A stretch of DNA of 64,000 nt from the NCBI RefSeq assembly GCF_900250075.1, contig NZ_LT977070.1, forward strand, positions 2,520,794 through 2,584,793, written 5' to 3'. The notes beneath the pieces were generated by a model. That model did not search any database, was not told the origin of the DNA, and saw nothing but the letters and a program-made list of their open reading frames with translations. The position numbers and the translations under genes were made by a program. Source of the DNA: Cupriavidus taiwanensis. Its GTDB lineage: Bacteria > Pseudomonadota > Gammaproteobacteria > Burkholderiales > Burkholderiaceae. Positions 37,463 through 47,768 of this stretch are shown piece after piece (position 1 is the stretch's first letter; every line of letters starts with the position of its first letter).

Positions 37463-38377
37463 TCAGGGAATCAGGTGAGGCCGCGGCGCCGGCGAGACAT
37501 CGTCGTTGGCGGCGGCCAGGGTTGGGGTCGCATCGGGCTCGAGCGCGGGCATGGCCTCTGCGGCAGCGGCCACGCGCCCGCACGCCACTTGCACGTACTC
37601 CGGGTTGATCTCGTAGCCGACAAAGCGCCGGCCGTGGCGCAGGCAGGCCACCGCGGTGGTGCCGCTGCCGGCGAACGGATCCAGCACCAGGCCGCCCGGC
37701 GGGCAGCTCGACAGCACCATGCGCTCGACGATCTCCAGCGGCTTCTGCGTCGGGTGGTTGGCACGCTCCGGGTCCTGGCGGTGGATGCGCGAGACGCTCC
37801 ACAGGTCCTTCGGGTTGTAGCCCACCTCCAGCCATTTCTTGCCTTCGAAACGCGGCCGGCTGCGCGCCTTCTTGGTCTCGGCGTCGTACGGGATGCGCAC
37901 GGGGTCGAGATCGAAGTAGTAGTCGCGCGCCCTGGCAAAGAAGCCGATGTTGTCGTGCACCGACGAGAACTTGCGCGTGGTGCCGCCCATGCTGGGCACG
38001 CGGCGATCCCAGATGATCTCGTTGATCATGGTCAGGCGCCGCTTCAGCATCACGAACAGCTCCGGCGAGTACTGCCAGGTGCAGAACAGGTAGAGCGTGC
38101 CCCGGGGCGCGAGCTTGGGCACGACCGCGTCCATCCAGCGCTCGGACCAGTCCAGGTAGGCCTGGCCCGACAGCAGGTCGGAATCGTTGCCGTAGTCCTT
38201 GCCCAGCCCGTACGGCGGATCGGCGACGATCAGGTCGACCGAGCCGTCCGGCAGGCGGGCAATGCCCTCGAACATGTCTTCCTGGAACAGGCGCAGCGGT
38301 GCGGAGTCGGGCGCGCCGGCGGCATCCGGCGCGCCGGCGCCGCCCACGGCAAGTCCGGTCGGAGGCAGCGCGCGCAT
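37463..38377 (-). CDS. Orphan site-specific DNA methyltransferase (N6-adenine type, beta class)
   Basis: A 304-aa N4/N6-type DNA methyltransferase with motif order of the beta class: catalytic motif IV DPPYG at residues 53-57 comes before the SAM-binding motif DPFAGSGT at 233-240, with HPTQKP at 208-213. No restriction enzyme is adjacent. Its start overlaps the trpB stop (TGATG) and its stop is one base from trpA, so it is embedded in the trp operon. From memory of Ralstonia methylome work, the gene at this position methylates GTWWAC and is conserved in the family; that specificity is inferred here, not seen. Confidence 0.92.
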   Translation of the reverse strand: MRALPPTGLAVGGAGAPDAAGAPDSAPLRLFQEDMFEGIARLPDGSVDLIVADPPYGLGKDYGNDSDLLSGQAYLDWSERWMDAVVPKLAPRGTLYLFCTWQYSPELFVMLKRRLTMINEIIWDRRVPSMGGTTRKFSSVHDNIGFFARARDYYFDLDPVRIPYDAETKKARSRPRFEGKKWLEVGYNPKDLWSVSRIHRQDPERANHPTQKPLEIVERMVLSSCPPGGLVLDPFAGSGTTAVACLRHGRRFVGYEINPEYVQVACGRVAAAAEAMPALEPDATPTLAAANDDVSPAPRPHLIP

Positions 38378-39570
38378 CAGAGCTTGAGCCCCGCGCGCTC
38401 GGCCACGGTGTGCATGTCCTTGTCGCCGCGGCCGGACAGGTTCACCAGCAAGAGCTTGTCCTTGGGCAGCGTCGGCGCCAGCTTGCAGGCATAGGCGATG
38501 GCGTGGCTAGATTCCAGCGCCGGGATGATGCCCTCGATGCGGCAGCAGTCGTGGAAGGCCTTGAGCGCTTCCTCGTCGGTGACCGGCACATACTGCGCGC
38601 GGCCGCTGTCCTTGAGCCAGGCATGCTCGGGGCCGACGCCCGGGTAGTCCAGGCCGGCCGACACCGAATGGGTCTCGATGATCTGGCCGTTGTCGTCCTG
38701 CAGCAGGTAGGTGCGGTTGCCGTGCAGCACGCCGGGCGTGCCGCCGGTCAGCGAGGCCGCGTGGCGGCCGGTGTCGAGGCCGTCGCCGGCGGCTTCGACG
38801 CCGATCAGCTGCACATCCTTGTGTTCGATGTACGGGTAGAAGATGCCCATGGCATTGGAGCCGCCGCCGACGCAGGCGATCACCGCATCCGGCTGGCGCC
38901 CTGTCATTTCGGGCATCTGCACCTTGGCTTCCTCGCCGATCACGCACTGGAAGTCGCGCACCATCATCGGGTACGGATGCGGGCCGGCCACGGTGCCGAT
39001 GATGTAGAAGGTGTTCTCGACGTTGGTGACCCAGTCGCGCATCGCCTCATTGAGCGCGTCCTTGAGCGTGCGCGAGCCGCTTTCCACCGGCACCACGGTG
39101 GCGCCCAGCAGCTTCATGCGGTAGACGTTGGCGGCCTGGCGCTTGACGTCCTCGGCGCCCATGTAGACCACGCACTCCATGCCGAAGCGCGCGGCGATGG
39201 TGGCCGTGGCCACGCCGTGCTGCCCGGCCCCGGTCTCGGCGATCACGCGCGGCTTGCCCATGCGCTTGGCCAGCAGCGCCTGGCCGATGACGTTGTTGAT
39301 CTTGTGCGCGCCGGTGTGGTTCAGGTCCTCGCGCTTGAAGTAGATCTGCGCGCCGCCGAGCGTCTCGCTCCAGCGCTGCGCGTGGTAGATCGGCGACGGG
39401 CGGCCGACGAAGTGCTTCAGCTCGCGGCGGAATTCGGCGTCGAACTCGGGATCCTTCTGGTAGTGCGCATAGGCGTCGCGCAGCTCATCGAGCGCGTGCA
39501 CCAGCGTTTCGGACACGAAGGTGCCGCCATAGGGGCCGAAATGGCCGCGGGAATCGGGCAGGTCGTACAT
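38377..39570 (-). CDS. trpB: Tryptophan synthase beta chain
   Basis: PLP enzyme joining indole and serine to make tryptophan. The 397-aa chain has the PLP lysine Lys90 in [13 protein letters not shown], the phosphate-binding GGGSNAMG and typical [13 protein letters not shown]. It lies 124 bases downstream of trpF and overlaps the methyltransferase gene by one base. Confidence 0.97.
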   Translation of the reverse strand: MYDLPDSRGHFGPYGGTFVSETLVHALDELRDAYAHYQKDPEFDAEFRRELKHFVGRPSPIYHAQRWSETLGGAQIYFKREDLNHTGAHKINNVIGQALLAKRMGKPRVIAETGAGQHGVATATIAARFGMECVVYMGAEDVKRQAANVYRMKLLGATVVPVESGSRTLKDALNEAMRDWVTNVENTFYIIGTVAGPHPYPMMVRDFQCVIGEEAKVQMPEMTGRQPDAVIACVGGGSNAMGIFYPYIEHKDVQLIGVEAAGDGLDTGRHAASLTGGTPGVLHGNRTYLLQDDNGQIIETHSVSAGLDYPGVGPEHAWLKDSGRAQYVPVTDEEALKAFHDCCRIEGIIPALESSHAIAYACKLAPTLPKDKLLLVNLSGRGDKDMHTVAERAGLKL

Positions 39571-39694
39571 GTCTAGGCTCTTGGGAACAGCGGCCTTGCC
39601 TCAGCCGGCAAGGGCGCGTGGTTGACTGGGTGCGCGACGGCCGCCTGAAAGCGGCGGGACACGGGTTGGGCAAGGGAGCGGGCTTCGATCCGGC

Positions 39695-40417
39695 TCATCC
39701 GGCCTCGGCGCTGCGGACAGCGCGCACGAACTCGGCAATGCGGGCGTGGTCCTTCACGCCCTTGGCGGCCTCTACCCCGCTGCTCACATCCACGGCGTAG
39801 GGGCGCACGCGTTCAATCGCGCCAGCGACGTTTTGCGCGTTCAACCCACCACTCAAAACGATGCGAGGAGCGCCGCTTGCGTTCGGGTTGCCGGTTGCCA
39901 TGATCGGGGGATTGGGCGGAAGCCATGCCGGAGGAATCAGGGTCCAGTCGAAGACGTGGCCGCCACCGCCATAGCCTTCGACGAAGGCATCGAGCAGCAA
40001 GGCAGCGGCATCACGGTATTGATCCGCGAATTCTACCAAATCGAGCCCCGCACGGACACGGGCGGCGCGCAGGAACGGCAACGCGCAGCGCTGGGCGGCC
40101 TGGCTGCAGAACTGCGGGGTTTCGTCGCCATGCAGCTGCAGCAAGGTCAGGGGCACCCGCTCCGCGACGTGGGCGATGTCTTCCAGGTCGGCGTTGACGA
40201 ACAGGCCGGTCACCGTGACGAACGGCCCGGCGGCCTCGGCCAGCGCCGCGGCTTGCGCCACGTCGACGTAGCGCGGGCTGTTCGGGTAGAACACCAGCCC
40301 GATCGCGTCGGCGCCGGCGTCGACGGCGGCGCGCACGTCGTCCTCGCGGGTCAGGCCGCAGATCTTGATGCGGGTGCGCTGCGGCAGGTGCGCCGCACTG
40401 CCCTCAGGCTGCGTCAT
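39695..40417 (-). CDS. trpF: Phosphoribosylanthranilate isomerase
   Basis: Third step of tryptophan synthesis from anthranilate. The ATG at 40417 (MTQPEGS) is preceded by GGAG and gives 240 aa. Catalytic Cys is in RIKICGLT and the general acid Asp in [10 protein letters not shown] loop around residues 160-185 ([17 protein letters not shown]) is an unusual Pro/Asn-rich insertion relative to typical 200-aa enzymes. Its first 14 bases overlap the end of truA. Confidence 0.95.
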   Translation of the reverse strand: MTQPEGSAAHLPQRTRIKICGLTREDDVRAAVDAGADAIGLVFYPNSPRYVDVAQAAALAEAAGPFVTVTGLFVNADLEDIAHVAERVPLTLLQLHGDETPQFCSQAAQRCALPFLRAARVRAGLDLVEFADQYRDAAALLLDAFVEGYGGGGHVFDWTLIPPAWLPPNPPIMATGNPNASGAPRIVLSGGLNAQNVAGAIERVRPYAVDVSSGVEAAKGVKDHARIAEFVRAVRSAEAG

Positions 40418-41222
40418 CGAACACTCCATGGAACAGGCTCGCGGACGGGTCGGCCGCGGGGATCGGGTAAGCATCAGGATACTTGACCCCGACCAGGTAG
40501 AGGCCATCCGGCATGAAGGTCGGCGCCGCCAGCTTGCGGTCGCGCCCCGCCAGCACCTGCGCCAGCCATTGCGGCGGGTAGCGCCCGCGCCCCACCGCCA
40601 CCAGGCAGCCCATCAGGTTGCGCACCATGTGATGCAGGAAGGCGCTGGCGCGGAAGCGCAGGAACACCCAGTTGCCGTGGTCGCGGATGGTGACGTCGTA
40701 CATGGTCTTGACCGGCGACTTGGCTTGGCATTCGGCGGCGCGGAACGCGGAAAAGTCGTGCTCGCCGATCAGGTGCGCGGCGGCTGCGCGCATGGCGTCC
40801 ACGTCGAGCCGTTGCCCCGGCGGCAGCATCTGGTAGCCGGCGCGGCCATGCACCAGCGGCACCCGGTGCGGGCCGGTGTAGAGCGCGTAGTAATACATGC
40901 GCTCGTACGCCAGGAAGCGGGCGTGGAAGCCGTCGTCCACCGGCAGCGCCCACTGCAGCGCGATCGACGGCGGCAGGAAGGCGTTGACGCCGCGCACCCA
41001 GGAAAAGGGTTCGCGCGCCAGCTCGGTATCGAGGTGGATCACCTGGCCCAGCGCGTGCACGCCGGTATCGGTGCGCCCCGCCACCGTGGTCAGCAGGCGC
41101 ACGCCGGCAAAGCGCTCGATGGCGTCTTCGAGGTGGTCCTGGACGGTATTGCGGTGCGGCTGCGACTGCCACCCGGAAAAGGCGGCGCCGTCGTAGTGCA
41201 GGCCAAGGGCGATGCGGTTCAT
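40404..41222 (-). CDS. truA: tRNA pseudouridine(38-40) synthase
   Basis: Modifies uridines 38-40 in the tRNA anticodon stem. The ATG at 41222 gives 272 aa; catalytic Asp52 lies in [11 protein letters not shown], and [15 protein letters not shown] is the conserved C-terminal signature. The end overlaps trpF by 14 bases, implying co-translation. The fimV-truA-trpF order is common in beta- and gamma-proteobacteria. Confidence 0.96.
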   Translation of the reverse strand: MNRIALGLHYDGAAFSGWQSQPHRNTVQDHLEDAIERFAGVRLLTTVAGRTDTGVHALGQVIHLDTELAREPFSWVRGVNAFLPPSIALQWALPVDDGFHARFLAYERMYYYALYTGPHRVPLVHGRAGYQMLPPGQRLDVDAMRAAAAHLIGEHDFSAFRAAECQAKSPVKTMYDVTIRDHGNWVFLRFRASAFLHHMVRNLMGCLVAVGRGRYPPQWLAQVLAGRDRKLAAPTFMPDGLYLVGVKYPDAYPIPAADPSASLFHGVFDDAA

Positions 41223-41264
41223 GTCAGGGGAAAAAGCATGGCGGCGCACTGGCTATGCGCGCCG

Positions 41265-41301
41265 AAAAAGCAAATGCGCCGGAAGGGACGCTTCCGGCGC
41301 A
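41265..41301 (-). terminator. Terminator-like hairpin between fimV and truA
   Basis: On the minus strand TGCGCCGGAAG / CTTCCGGCGCA with a 5-base loop, then TTTGCTTTTT. Perfect 11-bp stem, so the truA-trpF group probably needs its own promoter or read-through. Confidence 0.7.
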
Positions 41302-41307
41302 TCGCTT

Positions 41308-41336
41308 CCGGCCGCGGCAGCGCCTGCCGCGGCCGG
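41308..41336. repeat. Perfect 13-bp inverted repeat just after fimV
   Basis: CCGGCCGCGGCAG, a CGC loop and CTGCCGCGGCCGG, centred 30 bases beyond the fimV stop. It has no T-run and stands next to the terminator-like hairpin at 41265-41301; it may protect the 3' end of the message. Confidence 0.7.
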
Positions 41337-41351
41337 ACCGCCAATGATAGC

Positions 41352-44168
41352 TCAGGCCACTTCCAGCAGCAGCGAGCGGGCCTCGGCCTGCAGCGGGTCC
41401 TGCGACTGGTCGACCACTTCCTGCAGCAGTTCGCGCGCCCCTTCCTTGTCGCCGATCTCGATATAGGCGCGCGCCAGGTCCAGCTTGATCTGCATGTCGC
41501 GCCCGCCGTCCATGCCGTCGGCCGACAGGGTGCTCGGCGACACGCTCTGGCCCAGGCTGCCGGCAGTATCGGGCGCCACGCGCGACAGGTCGATCGGCTC
41601 GGCCAGCTTGCCGTCGCGCAGCATGGTGGTGGCGGGAAGCGGCACCGAGGCCTCGTCCAGCGCGGCCGGGGTCGCGGCGTTGCCTTGCGGCGCGCTGCCC
41701 AGGTCCAGCGACAGTCCGGACATGTCGAACTCCAGCGGGCGGCCGCGGGTCGGCGTGTCGAGCGTCGGCACGTCGTCATCGGCGAGCGGATCGGCGCCCG
41801 GCAGGCCCATGTCGAGGCGCACCGCCTCGCCCGGCTGCGGCGTCTCGGTGCCGAACACCATCGCCGCGGAGGCCGGCGCGACGATCGGGTCGCCGGCGGC
41901 CGGTGCCGGGAAGGCATCCAGCGGCAGCGACAGGTCACCCAGCGACGGCTCCAGCCGCGCGATCGAAGCAGGATTCTGCGACGGATCCTGCGTGCGCCAC
42001 TGGTCGGTTGCCGGCGATGCCGTATCGGGGCCCGCCGCCTCCGGCGTCACCACCATGTACAGCGCGTTGCCCGGCTCCAGCGCGCGCCCCATTTCCGCGG
42101 CCTTCAGCCATTCCGCTCCCTGTCCGCCGGTCTGGGCGAACATTTCCTCTGCAATCACGCGGAACCCTTCCACATCCTGTCTGTTGCTGTAAATCTCCAG
42201 GAGCTTGAGCCGTACCGGCTGCTGCTCCGGGTGTTTCTCCAGGGCTTCGCGCAGGATTTCCTCTGCCTGCACATCGCGCCCGTAGGCGATATAGACCTCG
42301 GCCTCGGCGATCGGGTCGACCTCGTTGGCTTCCGGCGTGTTGTTGCCGATGCGGAAGTCGGCGCCGAACACGCTGTGCTGCGAGGTGTCGACGCTCTGGC
42401 CGCCGGCGGTGCCGAACAGCGAGTTGGCACCTGCCATCACCGTGCTCTCCTGCGACAGGATGCTGTCGCCGAAGCCGGTGGCCTCGCTCTCCTTCTGCTT
42501 CTGGCGGCGGCGATAGATCGCGTACACGCCCAGCAGCGCCACCACCAGGCCACCGCCCGGCAGCAGCATGGGGTTGGCCAGCAGGCCATCGAGGAACGAC
42601 GGTTCGGGCACCGGCTCGGGCTGCGCGACCACCGGCGGCACAGGCTTGGCCGCAGGCGTCGATGCGGCGGCCTGGGCCGCGCTGGCTGCCACGCCGGCGG
42701 CAGGCTGCGAGGCGGGGGCCGCGGCCACGGCGGAGGCTGCCGCGGGCGCCACGGCGGCCGCGGCACTGGCGCCGGCCGCATTCGCAACCGCGGCAGCGGT
42801 TGCTGCCGCCGCCGCGGTGGCCGCCACGGCGTCGGCCTTGGGCGGCTCGGCCGGCACTACGACCGGCGCTGCCGCCGCCCTGGCAGCGGCGTCGGCCTTT
42901 TCCTTGTCGGCCAGGGCGGCGTCGTTGGCCTGTTTGGCCTGGCTGAGCTTGGCGATCTCGGCGTTCTTCAGCTCGAGCAGCTTCTGCATGTCGCCGACGT
43001 TCTTTTGCAGCTGCGCCAGGCGCGCCTCGGCCTCCTTCAGCTGCCGCTCGCGCGCGACGTCGGCCTCGGCCTTGGCCGCGGCGTCGGCCTGCGCGCCACG
43101 CGCGGCCTTGCTGAGCTTCAGTTCATCGCGCGGACCGTCGGTCGGCGCCGCCTGCTCCTGCACCCGCGCGGTCACGTTGCCGGACTGCTGGCGGCCGCTG
43201 TCGGGCTCGACCGCCTTGGCCGCGGCGGCGCTGGCCAGCCGGCTGCGGTAGGCGTCGAAGCCCTGCGTGCGCGCCACCACTTCGCGGCGCGCGGCCCTGG
43301 GCGTCACCGCCTGCGCCTGCTGCTGGGTCGGCACCTGCAGCACCGCGCCGCTGCGCAGGCGGTTCATGTTGCCGCCGATGAAGGCGTTGGGATTGTTGCG
43401 ATAGAGCGCCACCAGCATCTGGTCCAGCGAGACCGATTCCTGGCCCTGCACGGCTTCGCCGGCAATGCCATAGAGGGTGTCGCCGCGCTGCACGGTGTAG
43501 CCGCCGCCGGAAGCCATGTCGTTGCCGGCTGCCGGCGCGGCGGCCCGCTTGGCGCTCTGGCGCGCCGGGCGGGCTGGCGCTGCGGGCCGGGCCGGCTCGG
43601 CCTCGGCACTGGGCGCGGCCTGCTGCGCCGGCGCAGGTGGCGCGGCGGCAGGTGCGGGCGCGGCCGGTGCGTCCGGTGTGGCGGCCTGCACCACCGGTGC
43701 CGGCGAGAAAGTCTGGCTGGAAGCCCTGGCCCCGGCGGGGTCGAGCAGGAAGGTGTAGGCGCGCGAGACCTTGCCGCTGGCCCAGCTCATGTCGACCAGG
43801 ATATCGACGAAGGGCTCGCTGATCGGCTGGCTGGAGCGGACCCTTGCCACGTAGCTGCCGTTGGCGCGGCGCTCAAGTTCCAGCCGCAGGTTGCCGACGC
43901 TTGGCAGATAGGTCAGCCCGGCCGCGGCATAGGCGCCCGGCGGCGCCAGCTTGACGCTGAGCCCGGCGGCCTCCTCGGCGGTGACCCCGCTGATGTCGAT
44001 CTCAGCCTGCAGCGGCTGCCCCAGATTCGACTGAACCCGCAATTGCCCGAACCCCGCGGCATACGCGGCCGGCTGCGCAAGCAGCAGGCCCAGTGCCGTG
44101 ACGGCCAGCGTTGACCAGCGCTGACGGGCAGTAGGCGCATCTTTCCGGCGATGTTGGCTCACACTCAC
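41352..44168 (-). CDS. fimV: FimV-like peptidoglycan-binding polarity/motility protein
   Basis: Large inner-membrane hub protein (938 aa) of the FimV/HubP family, linked to type IV pilus assembly and twitching. In order: signal sequence ending AYAAGFG (about residue 38), the conserved N-terminal domain with GFGQLRVQSNLGQPLQAEI, a LysM domain (about 222-285, YTVQRGDTLYGIA) that binds peptidoglycan, a long Ala/Pro-rich and coiled-coil region, one transmembrane helix (LPGGGLVVALLGVYAIYRRR), and a cytoplasmic C-terminus with TPR-like FimV repeats. It starts with GTG at 44168, preceded by GGAG six bases upstream. Confidence 0.93.
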   Translation of the reverse strand: MSVSQHRRKDAPTARQRWSTLAVTALGLLLAQPAAYAAGFGQLRVQSNLGQPLQAEIDISGVTAEEAAGLSVKLAPPGAYAAAGLTYLPSVGNLRLELERRANGSYVARVRSSQPISEPFVDILVDMSWASGKVSRAYTFLLDPAGARASSQTFSPAPVVQAATPDAPAAPAPAAAPPAPAQQAAPSAEAEPARPAAPARPARQSAKRAAAPAAGNDMASGGGYTVQRGDTLYGIAGEAVQGQESVSLDQMLVALYRNNPNAFIGGNMNRLRSGAVLQVPTQQQAQAVTPRAARREVVARTQGFDAYRSRLASAAAAKAVEPDSGRQQSGNVTARVQEQAAPTDGPRDELKLSKAARGAQADAAAKAEADVARERQLKEAEARLAQLQKNVGDMQKLLELKNAEIAKLSQAKQANDAALADKEKADAAARAAAAPVVVPAEPPKADAVAATAAAAATAAAVANAAGASAAAAVAPAAASAVAAAPASQPAAGVAASAAQAAASTPAAKPVPPVVAQPEPVPEPSFLDGLLANPMLLPGGGLVVALLGVYAIYRRRQKQKESEATGFGDSILSQESTVMAGANSLFGTAGGQSVDTSQHSVFGADFRIGNNTPEANEVDPIAEAEVYIAYGRDVQAEEILREALEKHPEQQPVRLKLLEIYSNRQDVEGFRVIAEEMFAQTGGQGAEWLKAAEMGRALEPGNALYMVVTPEAAGPDTASPATDQWRTQDPSQNPASIARLEPSLGDLSLPLDAFPAPAAGDPIVAPASAAMVFGTETPQPGEAVRLDMGLPGADPLADDDVPTLDTPTRGRPLEFDMSGLSLDLGSAPQGNAATPAALDEASVPLPATTMLRDGKLAEPIDLSRVAPDTAGSLGQSVSPSTLSADGMDGGRDMQIKLDLARAYIEIGDKEGARELLQEVVDQSQDPLQAEARSLLLEVA

Positions 44169-44477
44169 CTTGTGCTCCGTTATGTTTTAGTAGCGATATG
44201 AATCGACAAACCGACCCCGACAACCGACTCCATTAACCAGGTCCGCCCGGCCGGCGGGGCATTCTGAACGGCCCCTTCGCGGCCCCTTAGCCAGCCTGCG
44301 CAGGCGCCCGTCCCTGCGGGGCGCGGGGCGCATGCCGGCGTATTGTGACGCATCGCCCAGCAAAATAGGCGCCCGGATACAACAACGCCGCGCATGGGCG
44401 CGGCGTCATAAGCAAAGCGCTGCATTCTGTTGCCTGGCTGCAACGGGCGCAACCAGGCCACAGGTGGCGGCCTGCGA
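44169..44477 (-). other. asd-fimV intergenic region
   Basis: No gene is supported. It contains a hairpin ACGCCGCGC / GCGCGGCGT at 44385-44406, a likely weak terminator of asd without a clean T-run, and presumably the fimV promoter, which I could not place with confidence. Confidence 0.5.
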
Positions 44478-45614
44478 TCAGGACTCGATCAGGATACGCA
44501 GCATGCGGCGCAGCGGCTCGGCCGCGCCCCACAGCAACTGGTCGCCGACCGTGAAGGCCGACAGGTACTCGCCGCCCATCTGCATCGTGCGCAGGCGGCC
44601 GACCGGGATGGTCAGCGTGCCGGTCACGGCCGCGGGGGTCAGGTCGGTCATGCTGGCTTCACGCGTGTTCGGCACCACCTTGGCCCACGGGTTGTGGGCG
44701 GCCAGCATGCCTTCGATCTCGTCCAGCGGCACGTCGCGGCGCAGCTTGATGGTCAGCGCCTGCGAATGGCAGCGCATCGCGCCGATGCGCACGCACAGGC
44801 CGTCGACGGCGATCGGCGTGGCGCCGGTCGCGCCCAGGAAGCCCTCGCCGCGGCCCAGGATCTTGTTGGTCTCGGCGCCGCCCTTCCATTCTTCCTTGGA
44901 CTGGCCGTTGCCCAGATCCTTGTCGATCCAGGGGATCAGGTTGCCGGCCAGCGGCACGCCGAACTGCTTGGTTTCTTCCGCCGACAGGCCGTGCTGGGTC
45001 GACAGGATCTGGCGATCGATCTCCAGGATGGCGGAGGCCGGGTTGTCCAGCAGCGGCTTGACCGACGCGTTGAGCGTGCCGAACTGGGTCAGCAGCTCGC
45101 GCATGTGCTGCGCGCCGCCGCCCGAGGCCGCCTGGTAGGTCATCGAGGTCATCCACTCGATCAGGTCGGCCTGGAACAGGCCGCCCAGGCCCATCAGCAT
45201 GCAGCTGACGGTGCAGTTGCCGCCGATGAAATTCTTCACGCCCTTGGACAGCGCGTCCTTGATCACACCCTGGTTGACCGGATCCAGCACGATGATGGCA
45301 TCGTCCTTCATCCGCAGCGACGACGCCGCATCGATCCAGTAGCCCTTCCAGCCCGCCGCGCGCAGCTTGGGGAAGACCTCGTTGGTGTAGTCGCCGCCCT
45401 GGGCGGTCAGCACCACGTCGCACTTCTTCAGTGCCTCGATGTCGTTGGCATCCTTGAGCGTGGTTTCGTTCTTGGCCATGGCGGGCGCCTTGCCGCCGGC
45501 ATTGGACGTGCTGAAGAAGACGGGTTCGATGTGGTCGAAATCACGCTCTTCCTGCATGCGCTGCATCAGGACGCTGCCGACCATTCCCCGCCAACCGACG
45601 AGACCTACAATCAT
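44478..45614 (-). CDS. asd: Aspartate-semialdehyde dehydrogenase
   Basis: Reduces aspartyl phosphate to aspartate semialdehyde, the branch point to lysine, threonine, methionine and diaminopimelate. The 378-aa protein has the NADP motif [10 protein letters not shown] at the N-terminus and catalytic Cys134 in [10 protein letters not shown]. It closely follows the E. coli type. It lies between the leu genes and fimV. Confidence 0.97.
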   Translation of the reverse strand: MIVGLVGWRGMVGSVLMQRMQEERDFDHIEPVFFSTSNAGGKAPAMAKNETTLKDANDIEALKKCDVVLTAQGGDYTNEVFPKLRAAGWKGYWIDAASSLRMKDDAIIVLDPVNQGVIKDALSKGVKNFIGGNCTVSCMLMGLGGLFQADLIEWMTSMTYQAASGGGAQHMRELLTQFGTLNASVKPLLDNPASAILEIDRQILSTQHGLSAEETKQFGVPLAGNLIPWIDKDLGNGQSKEEWKGGAETNKILGRGEGFLGATGATPIAVDGLCVRIGAMRCHSQALTIKLRRDVPLDEIEGMLAAHNPWAKVVPNTREASMTDLTPAAVTGTLTIPVGRLRTMQMGGEYLSAFTVGDQLLWGAAEPLRRMLRILIES

Positions 45615-46008
45615 GATTTACCTCGGATGTGATTTTTACTTCCCCGCCATTTTCCTCGCCCGGCGTGGCTGCGCGGGGAAGACGGGCAGGCACGACGAAC
45701 GGATCTAGGCGATCGCGGTTTTAATAATGGTTTTAATCGTCGTTGCGGTCTGGCCGAGCGAAATCGTGCCAACCGGGCCGCGGGTAGCGGTCAGGGCGAC
45801 AACAGCAGTCAGGGTGGACTGGGAAAATCGGGCCATCGGCAGAGTCTACACGATTTTGCGGCGCTGCCGCAGCGTGGAATGCTTGCAATCCCAGCTAAAC
45901 CACGATGCCTGACGTCGTCCCCGCAAAAGCGGGGACCCAGTGACTTTAAAGACGCTGGATTCCCGCGTTCGCGGGAATGACGCCGGGATTTGATGCGGCG
46001 TCAGTGCC
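45615..46008. other. leuB-asd intergenic region
   Basis: No gene is supported; a 61-codon open frame at 45727-45912 has no start signal. The region contains an AT-richer segment near 45715-45750 that may hold the asd promoter and a mobile-type palindromic repeat at 45912-45982. Confidence 0.55.
45912..45982. repeat. Palindromic intergenic repeat, dRS3/REP-like
   Basis: Two hairpins face each other: GTCCCCGC-AAAA-GCGGGGAC and ATTCCCGCGTTCGCGGGAAT (45959-45978), the latter fitting the pattern ATTCCC-N8-GGGAAT described as dRS3 in Neisseria. The outer ends (CGTCGTCCCC... and ...GGGAATGACG) are also roughly complementary, so the whole unit of about 70 bases folds on itself. Such elements are dispersed between genes in many proteobacteria. 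Confidence 0.8.
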
Positions 46009-47076
46009 TTACAGCGCTGCCAGCACGGCCTCGCCCATCTCGCGGGTGCCCACCTGCTTGCAGCCCGGCGTCAGGATGTCGCCGGTGCGGTAGCCCTGCG
46101 CCAGCACCTTCTTGACGGCGTTCTCGATGCGGTCGGCCTGCTCGGCGCGGTTCAGCGAGTAGCGCAGCATCATCGCCGCCGACAGGATGGTGGCCAGCGG
46201 GTTGGCGATGCCCTTGCCGGCGATGTCCGGCGCCGAGCCGTGCGACGGCTCGTACAGGCCCTTGTTGTTGGCATCGAGCGACGCCGACGGCAGCATGCCG
46301 ATCGAGCCGGTCAGCATCGCCGCCTCGTCCGACAGGATGTCGCCAAACATATTGCCGGTGACGATCACGTCGAAGCTCTTGGGCGCCTTGACCAGCTGCA
46401 TCGCTGCGTTGTCGACATACATGTGCGACAGCTCGACTTCCGGGTATTCCTTGCTGACATCGATCACGATGTCCTTCCAGAACTGGAAGGTCTCGAGCAC
46501 GTTGGCCTTGTCGACGCTGCACAGCTTCTTGCCGCGCTTGGCCGCGGCCTGGAACGCCACGTGCGCGATGCGGCGGATTTCCGGCTCGCTGTAGCGCATG
46601 GTGTCGAAGGCTTCGCGCGCGCCCTGGAACAGGCCGTCCGGCGCTTCGCGCAGGCCGCGCGGCTGGCCGAAGTAGATGTCGCCGTTCAGCTCGCGCACGA
46701 TCAGGATGTCGAGGCCGGCCACCAGCTCGGGCTTCAGGCTCGAGGCGCCGGTCAGTTCCGGATAGCAGATCGCCGGGCGGAAGTTGGCGAACAGCTGCAG
46801 GTGCTTGCGCAGGCCCAGGATGGCCTGCTCGGGGCGCAGCGCGCGCTCCAGGCTGTCGTACTTCCAGTCGCCGACGGCGCCGAACAGGATGGCGTCGGCT
46901 TCCTTGGCCAGCTTCAGCGTGTTCTCCGGCAGCGGATGGCCTTCGGCCTCGTAGCCGGCACCGCCCACGGGCGCGGTTTCGAGTTCGAACTTCTCGTCGA
47001 GCGCGTTCAGGACCTTGACGGCCTCCGCAACGATTTCGGGACCGATGCCGTCACCCGGCAGGACTGCGATCTTCAT
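46009..47076 (-). CDS. leuB: 3-isopropylmalate dehydrogenase
   Basis: NAD-dependent oxidative decarboxylation of 3-isopropylmalate in leucine synthesis. The 355-aa protein has the family segments [17 protein letters not shown]-equivalent [13 protein letters not shown], and the metal-binding [13 protein letters not shown]. It follows leuD after 22 bases. Confidence 0.97.
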   Translation of the reverse strand: MKIAVLPGDGIGPEIVAEAVKVLNALDEKFELETAPVGGAGYEAEGHPLPENTLKLAKEADAILFGAVGDWKYDSLERALRPEQAILGLRKHLQLFANFRPAICYPELTGASSLKPELVAGLDILIVRELNGDIYFGQPRGLREAPDGLFQGAREAFDTMRYSEPEIRRIAHVAFQAAAKRGKKLCSVDKANVLETFQFWKDIVIDVSKEYPEVELSHMYVDNAAMQLVKAPKSFDVIVTGNMFGDILSDEAAMLTGSIGMLPSASLDANNKGLYEPSHGSAPDIAGKGIANPLATILSAAMMLRYSLNRAEQADRIENAVKKVLAQGYRTGDILTPGCKQVGTREMGEAVLAAL

Positions 47077-47098
47077 TGTTGTCTTCCTCGGTTGAGTC

Positions 47099-47749
47099 TT
47101 ATCCGACCAGGCGGTTGTTCAGCCACGGCATCTTCGCCACGCGCTCGGCCTCGTAGGCCTTGATCTTGTCGGCATGGCGCAAGGTCAGGCCGATATCGTC
47201 GAAGCCATTCAGCATGCAGTACTTGCGGAACGGGGCGATGTCGAACTCGTAGCCCTGGCCAGACGGCGTGATCACGGCCTGCTTGTCCAGGTCGATGGTC
47301 AGCTGGTAGCCGTTGAACGCGTTGGTCTCGTTGAACAGGTGGTCGACCTGCTGCTCGCTCAGCACCACCGGCAGCAGGCCGTTCTTGTAGCAGTTGTTGA
47401 AGAAGATGTCGGCAAAGCTGGGCGCGATCACGGCGCGAAAGCCGTATTGCGACAGCGCCCACGGCGCGTGCTCGCGCGAGCTGCCGCAGCCGAAGTTACG
47501 GCGCGCCAGCAGGATCGACGCACCCTGGTAGCGCGGCTGGTTCAGCACGAAGTCCGGGTTCAGCGGACGCTTGCTGTTGTCCATGCCGGGCTCGCCGACA
47601 TCCTTGTAGCGCCACTCGTCGAACAGGTTGGGACCGAAGCCGGTGCGCTTGATCGACTTCAGGAACTGCTTCGGGATGATGGCGTCGGTGTCGACGTTCT
47701 CGCGGTCGAGCGGCGCGACCAGGCCGCTGTGTACGGTGAACTTTTCCAT
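47099..47749 (-). CDS. leuD: 3-isopropylmalate dehydratase small subunit
   Basis: Small subunit of isopropylmalate isomerase, partner of LeuC. The 216-aa chain has [14 protein letters not shown] near residue 19 and the conserved [17 protein letters not shown]. It lies 19 bases after leuC and 22 before leuB, in one operon. Confidence 0.97.
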   Translation of the reverse strand: MEKFTVHSGLVAPLDRENVDTDAIIPKQFLKSIKRTGFGPNLFDEWRYKDVGEPGMDNSKRPLNPDFVLNQPRYQGASILLARRNFGCGSSREHAPWALSQYGFRAVIAPSFADIFFNNCYKNGLLPVVLSEQQVDHLFNETNAFNGYQLTIDLDKQAVITPSGQGYEFDIAPFRKYCMLNGFDDIGLTLRHADKIKAYEAERVAKMPWLNNRLVG

Positions 47750-47768
47750 GGGTTCCTTCCTTGCTTGT

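Noticed and set aside
40365..44114. A 1249-codon open frame on the plus strand opposite truA and fimV
   Set aside because: It is antisense to clear genes, His/Arg/Gln-rich in the way of GC-driven shadow frames, and has no motif or start signal.
45727..45912. 61-codon plus-strand frame between leuB and asd
   Set aside because: No start signal, ends at the palindromic repeat, and composition looks non-coding.
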